From the NCBI RefSeq assembly GCF_001422325.1, contig NZ_LMMR01000007.1, forward strand, positions 489,539-553,538: a stretch of DNA of 64,000 nt. The letters are read 5' to 3'. The notes beneath the pieces were generated by a model. It did not search any database, was not told the origin of the DNA, and worked only from the letters and a program-made list of their open reading frames with translations. Within the stretch, counting starts at the first letter, position 1, and every line of letters begins with the position of its first letter. The DNA comes from Leifsonia sp. Leaf264. Its GTDB lineage: Bacteria; Actinomycetota; Actinomycetes; Actinomycetales; Microbacteriaceae. The position numbers and the translations under genes were made by a program. This document shows, in pieces, positions 56,056-63,310 of this stretch.

Positions 56056-56981
56056 GCCGCAGACACCTCGAGGTCGGTGAGCGCGCCGTCGGCGAGGGTG
56101 CGACGCCAGCCCGCGGCATCCGTGATCAGTCCGTGGGAGGTCATCCACTCGGCATACGGGTCCATGGCGCCGGCACGGATGCCGCCCCACCGACCGTCGT
56201 GGAACCAGGTGGGCGCTATGGCCTCCAGCGAGCTTGAGAGCACCTCTCGGCTGAAGTACGGCGTGACTGTGGAGAACAGGTCGGTTGTCGCCTCGGGGTG
56301 GGACGCCGCGTGGGCGAAGCCGCGGGCCGTGACGGCGAGGAACGCGTCGACGACGTCCGACGGCAGCGCGGCTGCGGCCCGGCCGCCGCCGAGGAGGTAG
56401 CTGTGGTAGCCGATGCCCAGCTCCTCGTCGACGCGCCAGGTGCGCTCGGGAACATCGGGGCGCTCGCTCAGCAGGATGTCCCAGGCCCAGTAGGAGCCGA
56501 AGGTGGCATCGGCCTCGCCGTTCAGCAGGTCGTCGGCGGTGAGCTCGCGCACGCCGGCATCCACGAGCTCGACGCGATCGAAGTCGCCGCCGGCCCGCTG
56601 CACGAGGTCGCGCACTATGGCCAGGCCGCGCGGCGTCGGGTTGAGGGCGAGGCGCCGGCCCTCGAGATCGGCCAGGCTCCGGATGCCGCTCTGCTCGAGC
56701 GTGCGCACGGTCTCGAGGCCGCGCTGATTGACCGCACTGAGGGCGTGCAGCTGCTCGCCGCGTTCGGCACGCACGAGCAACCGGTTGGTCGGGAACACGG
56801 CGAGGTCGGCGTGGCCGCGCACGACGTGCTCCAGGCTGTCGCCGATGCCGGGGTCGACGGTGCGGATCTCGAGGTCGATGCCCTGCTCGGCGTACCAGCC
56901 GGCCTGGCGCGCGACGTAGAACCCGGCGGAGTTCGGCCACGGGTGGAAGTACTCGAGCACGAGGGTGATGGGGATGGTCAT
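56052..56981 (-). CDS. NMT1/THI5-like substrate-binding protein lacking a signal peptide
   Basis: A 309-residue periplasmic-binding-type protein of the SsuA/THI5-like group. It begins ITLVLEYFHPWPNSAGFYVARQAG, close to pyrimidine-binding ThiY/THI5-like proteins, and continues DLEIRTVDPGIGD, VFPTNRLLVRAERGE and GYHSYLLGGGR. The usual lipoprotein signal is missing: the mature-like fold starts at residue 5. It may work inside the cell or have lost export. The gene overlaps the kinase gene by 4 bases and the rhodanese gene by 4 bases. The ykoEDC context points to binding a thiamine pyrimidine precursor. Confidence 0.85.
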   Translation of the reverse strand: MTIPITLVLEYFHPWPNSAGFYVARQAGWYAEQGIDLEIRTVDPGIGDSLEHVVRGHADLAVFPTNRLLVRAERGEQLHALSAVNQRGLETVRTLEQSGIRSLADLEGRRLALNPTPRGLAIVRDLVQRAGGDFDRVELVDAGVRELTADDLLNGEADATFGSYWAWDILLSERPDVPERTWRVDEELGIGYHSYLLGGGRAAAALPSDVVDAFLAVTARGFAHAASHPEATTDLFSTVTPYFSREVLSSSLEAIAPTWFHDGRWGGIRAGAMDPYAEWMTSHGLITDAAGWRRTLADGALTDLEVSAA

Positions 56982-57553
56982 GGGGTCCTTCCGGTCTCCG
57001 TGAGCTGGAATCCGTCTGCGGTGGGCACGGCGATGATGTCGGCGAGGGTGCTGGGGTCGTCGGCGAGCAGGAAGAGCTCCTCCTGGGCGGCCCAGCGATC
57101 CCAGTGCGGGGCGTAGGTGTCGCCGTCGCGGGCGAGCGCACGCGCCTTGCGGTCGGCATCCGGACTCTCCAGCCAGACGGCGACGTCGGCCAGGGCGCGG
57201 TTGGCGGCCGTGAGTGCGCCGACCCCTTCGATGATGAGCGGACGATCAGGGTCGACCGGATGCCGCCCCGCGGCGGATCCGCTGGTCCAGTCCCACTCCT
57301 GCCACGAGGCCGCCAGCCCCAGCGCTCGCGGCTCGAGCACGTCCGTGCGCAGGTGCTCACTCGCCCAGGCGAGGCCGTCCCAGCCCGGGTAGATCGAATC
57401 GAGGCGCACCAGAACGGCCTGCGGCCAGGCAGCGGCGACTCCGGTCGCGAAGGTGCTCTTGCCCGAGCCCGAGCGCCCGTCGATGAGCACGGTTCGCACT
57501 GTGCCGGCGGCGGCCCCCGCGGCGAGGGCGCCCACGAGGTCAGCGAGCTCCAA
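56978..57553 (-). CDS. Small P-loop kinase, uridine-kinase-like
   Basis: A 191-residue P-loop NTPase. Walker A GRSGSGKSTFATGVAAAWP is at about residue 27; VLVRLDSIYPGWDGL supplies the substrate-side Asp; DPDRPLIIEGVGALT is the Walker B-like strand; KARALARDGDTYAPHWDRWA is the lid. The closest patterns are uridine/nucleoside kinases. Within this operon it may phosphorylate the imported precursor, such as a hydroxymethylpyrimidine or thiazole alcohol, but this is not shown. It overlaps ykoC by 14 bases and the binding-protein gene by 4 bases. Confidence 0.8.
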   Translation of the reverse strand: MELADLVGALAAGAAAGTVRTVLIDGRSGSGKSTFATGVAAAWPQAVLVRLDSIYPGWDGLAWASEHLRTDVLEPRALGLAASWQEWDWTSGSAAGRHPVDPDRPLIIEGVGALTAANRALADVAVWLESPDADRKARALARDGDTYAPHWDRWAAQEELFLLADDPSTLADIIAVPTADGFQLTETGRTP

Positions 57554-58310
57554 TGAAGTTCCAGCTTCCCGTGGCGACGGCCACGCCGATGGCGATGGCG
57601 CTGATGAGGATGCCGACGGTCACGAGGACGGCATCCGGAGCCCCCAGGGTCGACTCGCGCGCCCACGTGCGGGCGGGGTAGGCGCCGAAGCCGCGGGCCT
57701 CCATGGCCGTCGCGAGCTTGGCGCCACGGCGCACGGCGAACACGAGCAGCGCGAAGGCCTGTCCGGCCCATCGGCGCAGGCGCCCGTGGTCGGCCACGCC
57801 GCGGGCGCGTCGCGCATAGCCGAGGTACTTCCAGTCCTGGCCCAGCAGGCCGATCAGCCTGAACCCGGCGAGGGCGCCGAGCACGAAACGGGCCGGCAGC
57901 CTGAGGACCTGGGCGAGCCCGTCGGCGAGCTCGGTGGGGTCGACATCCGTGAACAGCATGATCGACGGCAGCGCTATGGCGAGCACCCGCAGGAAGGTGG
58001 CGAGAGCCAACTCGATGGAGCCGTCGCTGACCACCATGAGGAGGAACTGCAGGTGGACGCGGCCGCTGACGGCGCCGTAGAGCAGGATCGTGAGAGCCGT
58101 GAAAGCTGCAGCGATCACGACGGGCAGGCTGCGCTTGGCGAACTGACGGAGCGGGATGCCCGTGCCGGCCAACACGATGATCTCGAGGGTGAGCGCCACG
58201 AGGCCCGACACCCAGTCCACGCTGAACACCAGGGCGACGGCGATGATGAGGGCCGTGATCAGCCGCGCGACGGGGTTCGCGCGGGTGACGTCGAGCCGGA
58301 CCGCGGTCAT
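57540..58310 (-). CDS. ykoC: ECF transporter T component, YkoC-like
   Basis: A 256-residue membrane scaffold of the CbiQ/EcfT family with about five to six hydrophobic segments (PVARLITALIIAVALVFSV near the N-terminus). Its coupling region carries ARRARGVADHGRLRRW and the Ala-Arg-Gly type motif EARGFGAYPART. Four bases overlap the ATPase gene. It connects the S component to the ATPase in the membrane. Confidence 0.9.
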   Translation of the reverse strand: MTAVRLDVTRANPVARLITALIIAVALVFSVDWVSGLVALTLEIIVLAGTGIPLRQFAKRSLPVVIAAAFTALTILLYGAVSGRVHLQFLLMVVSDGSIELALATFLRVLAIALPSIMLFTDVDPTELADGLAQVLRLPARFVLGALAGFRLIGLLGQDWKYLGYARRARGVADHGRLRRWAGQAFALLVFAVRRGAKLATAMEARGFGAYPARTWARESTLGAPDAVLVTVGILISAIAIGVAVATGSWNFIGAR

Positions 58311-59845
58311 GGGGTCACCTCGGCGAGGCGGGTCGGTGAACCGGCCTCGGGCTCCCAGGCCGGGAGTTCGAGCACGTCGTCGGCGAGCAGTGACACGAAG
58401 TCCTCGTCGTGGCTGACCGCCACGACGGCCGTGCCGGCATCGACGATCTCGGCGATGAGCCTCACGAGCTCCTCCCAGGTGCGTCGGTCCTGGCCGAAGG
58501 TCGGCTCGTCGAGGATGATCAGCTCGGGCTGCGTGGCGAGCACCGTCGCCACAGACAGGCGTCGCTTCTCTCCACCCGAGAGCGTGTAGGGGTTCGCGTC
58601 GGCGAGGTGCTCGAGTCGGAGCCTCGCCAGCAGTTCGTCGGTGATGTCCGTGGTGGTCTGCGGATCGCGCTTGAGCGCGCGTGGCCCGATGGCGAGTTCA
58701 TCGCGAACTGATGCCGCCAGGAACTGGTGCTCGGGGTCCTGGAAGACGCTGCCGATGCGCGTGAGCAGTTCCTTCGAGCGCCAGCGGATCGGCTCGAGGC
58801 GGGGCGGCTCGAGACGGCGCGCGTCGGGAGCGAAGTCGGCGGCCGCCTCGAGGCTGCCGCCACCCGGAGGGAGTAGCCCGCCGAGGGTGAGGGCGAGGGT
58901 GGACTTGCCGGCTCCGTTGGGGCCGACGACGGCCGTGGTGCGTCCGCGCCTGATGGCGACGTCGATGGTGGAGGCGGCCCGGGTTCCGGCGCGGCCCACG
59001 GAGAGGTCGCTGGCGGCGAGAAGGATGCCGGTATCGGTGCTGCGGGAGCGCTCGAGCTGCGGCATCCGTGCCCCGGGAATCCAGACCCCGGCCTCGAGGA
59101 GTCGGGCGCGCTGGCGCTCGATGACCTGAGCGGGGTCGCCGTCGCCGATGACGCCGGAGCGATCCATGACGATGACGCGGTCGACGACGGGCAGCCAGAT
59201 CTCGGTGCGGTGCTCGATGACGATGAGGGTGGCACCGGTCTGTGCCGCGACGTCGGCGATGGCGTCGCGCACCTCGCGCACGCCGACGGGATCGAGGTTG
59301 GCCGTCGGCTCGTCGAGCAGGATGAGGCCGGGATTCATGGCGATGACGCCGGCGAGGGCGAGGCGCTGCTTCTGGCCGCCCGAGAGCTCCGAGGTGTCGT
59401 GGCCGAGCGGCGTGGTCAGGCCCACCCGGGCGAGAGCCCTGGAGACGCGCTGCCAGATGTCGGCGCGGGGGACCCTCAGGTTCTCCATGCCGAACGCCAC
59501 GTCGTCGCCGACCCGCGACAGGATGACCTGCGAGTCGGGGTCCTGCAGGACCATGCCGATGCGGTCGCGCCGCCGGTTCGGGCGGGCACCGTCCACGAGG
59601 AGTCGGCCGTGCTCGTCGCCGTCCTCGCTGCCGCCGAGCACACCGGCCAGGCCGTGCAGCAGGGTGGACTTGCCCGCGCCCGACGGCCCGAGCAGCAGCA
59701 CGCGCTCGCCGGGTTCGATGGCGAGCTCGAGCTCGCTGACCGCCCAGTCGGTGCGGCCGGCGTGACGCCACGACCAGCCATCGGCGCGCACTGCCGCGCC
59801 GCGCCGACTGGCGCCGTGGCTCGCGCCGTGTGGAGCATCCGTCAT
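58307..59845 (-). CDS. ykoD: ECF transporter ATPase with two ABC domains, YkoD-like
   Basis: A 512-residue fused ATPase. Domain 1 has GPSGAGKSTLLHGLAGV (Walker A about 55), signature ELSGGQKQRLALAG and LILLDEPTANLDPVG. Domain 2 has [16 protein letters not shown], signature LSGGEKRRLSVATVL and LIILDEPTFGQDRRT. Two full sites in one chain are the YkoD arrangement, unlike separate EcfA1/A2. It lies two bases after ykoE and overlaps ykoC. Confidence 0.93.
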   Translation of the reverse strand: MTDAPHGASHGASRRGAAVRADGWSWRHAGRTDWAVSELELAIEPGERVLLLGPSGAGKSTLLHGLAGVLGGSEDGDEHGRLLVDGARPNRRRDRIGMVLQDPDSQVILSRVGDDVAFGMENLRVPRADIWQRVSRALARVGLTTPLGHDTSELSGGQKQRLALAGVIAMNPGLILLDEPTANLDPVGVREVRDAIADVAAQTGATLIVIEHRTEIWLPVVDRVIVMDRSGVIGDGDPAQVIERQRARLLEAGVWIPGARMPQLERSRSTDTGILLAASDLSVGRAGTRAASTIDVAIRRGRTTAVVGPNGAGKSTLALTLGGLLPPGGGSLEAAADFAPDARRLEPPRLEPIRWRSKELLTRIGSVFQDPEHQFLAASVRDELAIGPRALKRDPQTTTDITDELLARLRLEHLADANPYTLSGGEKRRLSVATVLATQPELIILDEPTFGQDRRTWEELVRLIAEIVDAGTAVVAVSHDEDFVSLLADDVLELPAWEPEAGSPTRLAEVTP

Positions 59846-59847
59846 GG

Positions 59848-60495
59848 TCAGGCCTTGCGCGTGCGTGCCTCGCGACCGGAGGCGAACCGGCTGAGGGCGC
59901 CGGTGCGGGCGAGTCCGCGAACCACCAGCCAGGAGAGCAGGCCGGCCACGATGGCACCCGAGAGGATGGCCGCGACGATGTAGATGGTGGAGAACGCCGA
60001 GCCGGAGCCGGGGTACCAGAGGATGAGGTCGTTGATGGCCAGGGCGAGGCCGCTCACGGCGCCGGCGAGGATGGCGACGGGCAGGTTCCAGCGGCGGTAG
60101 AGGAACAGGGCGAAGACCAGTTCGGCGCCAAGGCCCTGCACGAGGCCGGACTCCAGCGTGAGCGGACCCCACTGGTTGCCGACGAGGGCGGACACGGCCG
60201 CGGCGACGAGTTCGCCGAACACGGCGGCGCCCGGCTTGCGGATGACGAGGGCCACCAACACGCCGGCGAACAGCCAGCCACCGCCCACGAGCGCCTGCAG
60301 GCCGGGAAGCAGCACCGCGAGAGGCGCGCTGATCGGGTTCGAGACGATGTTCCAGAGCACGAAGACCAGTCCGGCTGCGACGCCGAGCACGCTGGCCACG
60401 ACGATGTCGATGACACGCCAGCGGTAGGGCGAGGTCGGCTTCTCGGTGTCGGGGGTGAGGGTGTCGTCGGTGGCGACGGCGCTCTGCTGGCTCAT
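59848..60495 (-). CDS. ykoE: ECF transporter S component, YkoE-like
   Basis: A 215-residue membrane protein that binds the substrate, probably a thiamine pyrimidine precursor. After a hydrophilic 25-residue start, hydrophobic segments are VIDIVVASVLGVAAGLVFVL, LLPGLQALVGGGWLFAGVLV, AAVFGELVAAAVSALVGNQW and IYIVAAILSGAIVAGLLSWL. GNQWGP in the third loop matches YkoE proteins. ATG 60495 follows GAGGAGC. It is the first gene of a six-gene minus-strand operon. No TPP riboswitch motif is visible in the leader; a divergent GntR gene lies 165 bases away. Confidence 0.88.
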   Translation of the reverse strand: MSQQSAVATDDTLTPDTEKPTSPYRWRVIDIVVASVLGVAAGLVFVLWNIVSNPISAPLAVLLPGLQALVGGGWLFAGVLVALVIRKPGAAVFGELVAAAVSALVGNQWGPLTLESGLVQGLGAELVFALFLYRRWNLPVAILAGAVSGLALAINDLILWYPGSGSAFSTIYIVAAILSGAIVAGLLSWLVVRGLARTGALSRFASGREARTRKA

Positions 60496-60581
60496 GCTGT
60501 GCTCCTCGGGAGATGAACGCGTGTTGCGGACTTCGACAACTATGAGGGTTCGGGAGACGCGGTGTGCGAGTCTTGCTGAAG

Positions 60582-60600
60582 ATGTACTTTGCGTATACAT
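60582..60600. promoter_or_regulatory. Inverted repeat in the ykoE-gntR divergent gap
   Basis: ATGTAC-TTTGC-GTATACAT forms arms ATGTAC / GTATAC(AT) with one mismatch, in the only AT-rich patch of the gap. It lies 60 bases before the GntR ATG and 87 bases before ykoE. It is a candidate GntR-family operator. Confidence 0.45.
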
Positions 60601-60659
60601 CCATGCACGATCCGTACACGTCCGATCCGTGCTCCGCAGCCCCGAGTCGAGGAGAGCCG

Positions 60660-61298
60660 ATGTCGCGAGCGCCCCTGCACGTGCAACTGCGCGAGGACCT
60701 GCTGGAGGGGCGGTTCCCGTGGGACGAGCCTCTCGTCGAGGGCAGGCTCACGGAGCTCTACGGGGTCTCGCGCACGCCCATTCGCGAGGCGCTGAATCGC
60801 CTCGAGCAGGAGGGGCTGATCGTGCGGTCGCTGCGTGGGTACCGCATCCAGTCCGGCACGCCCGAAGACGTCATCGACATCTACGACGTGCGCATAGCCC
60901 TGGAGCGGGCGGCGGCCGAGGCTGCCGCGATCCGCCGGACCGAGCTTCAACTGGCCGAGCTGACCCAGCTCCAGCGCGAGGCCGAGCAGGAGGAGGACCC
61001 CGCGGTGGCCCGGCGACTGCACGCGCGCTGGCACGAACTGCTGTGGGCGGCATCCGGCAACACGACTCTGATCACCCTGCTGGAGGGGCTCATCGTGCGG
61101 CTGCGCATCTTCGACCAGGACGCCATGCACCGGCAGGACGTGCACGAGAGCATGCTCGAGCACGCGGCCGTGCTCGACGGCATCCGCACGCGGAATGCCG
61201 ACGCCGCCGGTGAAGCCATCGCGGCGCACCTGCGGCGCACCAAGCGCGAGCGCCTCGAGACCTTCGCCAGGCGGAGGTTGGGGGCCGAGCGAGCCTAG
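60660..61298 (+). CDS. GntR-family regulator with FCD domain
   Basis: A 212-residue regulator from ATG 60660 (GAGGAGAG upstream). The winged helix is APLHVQLREDLLEGRFPW, LTELYGVSRTPIREALNRLE and GLIVRSLRGYRIQSG. The all-alpha FCD domain has DIYDVRIALERAAAEAAAI and ARWHELLWAASGN. These domains bind metabolites via a metal. It is divergent from the ykoE operon and is the best candidate for its control. Confidence 0.94.
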   Translation: MSRAPLHVQLREDLLEGRFPWDEPLVEGRLTELYGVSRTPIREALNRLEQEGLIVRSLRGYRIQSGTPEDVIDIYDVRIALERAAAEAAAIRRTELQLAELTQLQREAEQEEDPAVARRLHARWHELLWAASGNTTLITLLEGLIVRLRIFDQDAMHRQDVHESMLEHAAVLDGIRTRNADAAGEAIAAHLRRTKRERLETFARRRLGAERA

Positions 61299-61307
61299 GC
61301 TGGGCCT

Positions 61308-62021
61308 GTGAACCCAGCCATCGACGGCCTGCATTCAGGCCCGCGCGCCGAGCTCGCCGCGCTGTGCGGGCGTCCGCTCGACTGGCACGCCGACATGCAG
61401 CGCGCCATGCTCGACTCGGCGACGCTGCGACCGGCTGCGGTACTCGTGCTGTTCGGGGTCCTCGACTCCGAGCCGGCGCGGGCGACGGGTCCGGTGCGCG
61501 GCGACCTCGACGTGCTGCTGCTGCGTCGGGCCGCGACCCTCCGCACGCATGCGGGGCAGATCGCGTTCCCGGGTGGCCGACTCGAGGCATCCGATGACGG
61601 TCCGATCGCCGGCGCCCTGCGGGAGGCGGCCGAGGAGACCGGACTCGACCCCGACGGCATCGAACCTCTCGGCACGCTGCCCGAGTTCCCGGTGCCGGTG
61701 AGTCGCCATCTCGTGACACCGGTGCCGGCGTGGTGGGCCAGACCGTCGGAGGTCGCCGCCGTCGACCACGACGAGTCCGTCGACGTGTTCCGGGTGCCCG
61801 TGGCCGAGCTGCTGCAACCGGCGAACCGCGCGATCACGGCGCACCGGGTGGGGGGAACGACGTATCGATCGCCGGCCTTCACCGTCGACGGCCGGCTGAT
61901 CTGGGGCTTCACGGCCATGGTGCTCTCGCGCATGTTCGACGAGCTCGGCTGGGCCGAGCCCTGGGATGCGGAGCGGATCGTCGTGCCCGAGGATCTGAGC
62001 TCAGACCCTCGAATCGATTGA
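61308..62021 (+). CDS. Nudix hydrolase, CoA pyrophosphatase-like
   Basis: A 237-residue Nudix protein starting at GTG 61308, ten bases after the gntR stop. The Nudix box reads AFPGGRLEASDDGPIAGALR followed by EAAEETGL, with the LLLRRAATLRTHAGQIAFPGG lead-in of NudL/CoAse proteins. These cleave coenzyme A or its derivatives to 4'-phosphopantetheine and 3',5'-ADP. It may share the gntR transcript. Confidence 0.9.
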   Translation: MNPAIDGLHSGPRAELAALCGRPLDWHADMQRAMLDSATLRPAAVLVLFGVLDSEPARATGPVRGDLDVLLLRRAATLRTHAGQIAFPGGRLEASDDGPIAGALREAAEETGLDPDGIEPLGTLPEFPVPVSRHLVTPVPAWWARPSEVAAVDHDESVDVFRVPVAELLQPANRAITAHRVGGTTYRSPAFTVDGRLIWGFTAMVLSRMFDELGWAEPWDAERIVVPEDLSSDPRID

Positions 62022-62052
62022 CAAACGATAGAAATCGCGCGTTAATCGGTGT

Positions 62053-62550
62053 ATGCGCACTATCGATCGGGTCGTCCTGCCCCTCCGCATCCTTCTGGTC
62101 GTCGTCTTCGCGGGCCTGCTCATAGCGCAGACGCTGAGTCTTCCGGGAACCTTCAGGTACCTGGCCGAGCAGAACCCCGAGCTGGGCGCCGTGCCGTGGT
62201 TGCTGCTGGCCTTCGCGATCTTCGAGGTGCTGTGCGTGCAGGTCGTGATCGTCTGCACCTGGCGACTGCTCACGCTGGTTCGGGCGGACCGCATCTTCAG
62301 TGACGAGTCGTTCGGCTGGGTGGACGGCATCGTCTGGGCACTGCTGCTCGGTTGGGTGGCGCTCGCGGTCGTCAGCGCCGCGATCGTGGCGGTCATCTAC
62401 GTCACGCCGGAGCTGCGTGATCCCGGAACCCCGATCCTGCTGATCGGGATCGTGCTGATCGGGGGAGTCGTCGTGCTCACGATGGTGGTGATGCGCGCGC
62501 TGCTCCGGCAGGCCGCCGTGCTCCGTGCCGACCTGGCGGATGTGATCTGA
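62053..62550 (+). CDS. DUF2975 membrane protein
   Basis: A 165-residue protein with four hydrophobic segments (VLPLRILLVVVFAGLLIAQ, WLLLAFAIFEVLCVQVVIVC, ALLLGWVALAVVSAAIVAVI and PILLIGIVLIGGVVVLTMVV) and the DUF2975 middle RADRIFSDESFGWVDGI. It overlaps the small HTH gene by one base (TGATG), the usual pairing for this family. Role unknown, possibly a membrane sensor or partner of the HTH protein. An AT-rich patch with AAACGATAGAAATCG at about 62025 marks its promoter. Confidence 0.9.
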   Translation: MRTIDRVVLPLRILLVVVFAGLLIAQTLSLPGTFRYLAEQNPELGAVPWLLLAFAIFEVLCVQVVIVCTWRLLTLVRADRIFSDESFGWVDGIVWALLLGWVALAVVSAAIVAVIYVTPELRDPGTPILLIGIVLIGGVVVLTMVVMRALLRQAAVLRADLADVI

Positions 62551-62771
62551 TGATCGTGGTGCGCATCGACGTCGAACTCGCCAAGCGCAAGATGAGCGTG
62601 GGGGAGTTCGCAGAGAAGGTCGGGTTGACGCCGGCGAACGTGGCCGTGCTGAAGAACGGGCGGGCGAAGGCTGTGCGCTTCAGCACCCTCGACGCCATGT
62701 GCCGAGTGCTCGAGTGCCAGCCCGGGGACCTGCTCGAGTACGTCGACGCCGACGAGCGGGCCGGACTCTAG
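62550..62771 (+). CDS. Small XRE/Cro-type HTH regulator (YozG-like)
   Basis: A 73-residue protein consisting almost only of a helix-turn-helix: IVVRIDVELAKRKMSVGEFA, EKVGLTPANVAVLKNGRAKA and LDAMCRVLECQPGDLLEYV. It is translationally coupled to the DUF2975 gene. Such pairs are widespread in Gram-positive bacteria; the target is unknown. Confidence 0.93.
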   Translation: MIVVRIDVELAKRKMSVGEFAEKVGLTPANVAVLKNGRAKAVRFSTLDAMCRVLECQPGDLLEYVDADERAGL

Positions 62772-62781
62772 CGGCGACCGT

Positions 62782-63225
62782 TCAGTCGAGGGCGCGGTTC
62801 ATCGCCTCGAGCACCCGGATGGCCGCCTGCACATCGGATGCCGCCGGCGCGGGCAGCGTCGACGAACGGGCCTCCTCGTAGAGGGCGTCGCCGCGCCGCA
62901 CCAGCGAGGTCCCGGCGGGAGTCAGGCTCAGCACGTTCTCACGTCGGTTCCGCGGACTCGGCTGCACGGTCATGGAGCCCGCAGCCACAGCCTGCTCGAT
63001 CTGCCGACTCACCGTTCCCTTGGTGAGCCCCAGCCGATCAGCGATGGCCTGCTGGTTGAGCGGCCCCGGATGCGCATCGACGACGCTCAGCACCAGGAAC
63101 TGCGCCAGGGAAATGTCGAGCTCGCGCCGGAACAGCGCGTCTCCGCTGCGGTCGAGGAGTCCGGCAACGCGCCGGATCAGGTACCAGAGCTGCGCGTGCT
63201 CGTCGGGCAGTTCGACGTCGTCCAT
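62782..63225 (-). CDS. MarR-family transcriptional regulator
   Basis: A 147-residue regulator. The recognition region is NQQAIADRLGLTKGTVSRQI and the wing PSPRNRRENVLSLTPAG. ATG 63225 is preferred: GATAGG lies 9 bases upstream, whereas ATG 63234 directly abuts it. It is divergent from an NAD(P)H oxidoreductase gene and probably represses it. Confidence 0.92.
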   Translation of the reverse strand: MDDVELPDEHAQLWYLIRRVAGLLDRSGDALFRRELDISLAQFLVLSVVDAHPGPLNQQAIADRLGLTKGTVSRQIEQAVAAGSMTVQPSPRNRRENVLSLTPAGTSLVRRGDALYEEARSSTLPAPAASDVQAAIRVLEAMNRALD

Positions 63226-63238
63226 GCTGGGCATCCTA

Positions 63239-63251
63239 TCAATTCGTTTGA
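63239..63251. promoter_or_regulatory. Inverted repeat in the MarR / oxidoreductase gap
   Basis: TCAATTCGTTTGA has TCAA / TTGA arms, and GTTG-6-CAAC follows at 63261-63274. Both lie in the 85-base AT-rich divergent gap, so either may be the MarR operator. Confidence 0.45.
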
Positions 63252-63310
63252 CAAGCGACTGTTGAGCATGCAACCGTTGTGGTATCAACTCAAGCAGTGA
63301 GGCATCCGTC

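Noticed and set aside
60496-60659. TPP riboswitch upstream of ykoE
   Set aside because: Searched by eye for CTGAGA and ACCTGATC-like conserved blocks; not found in the leader.
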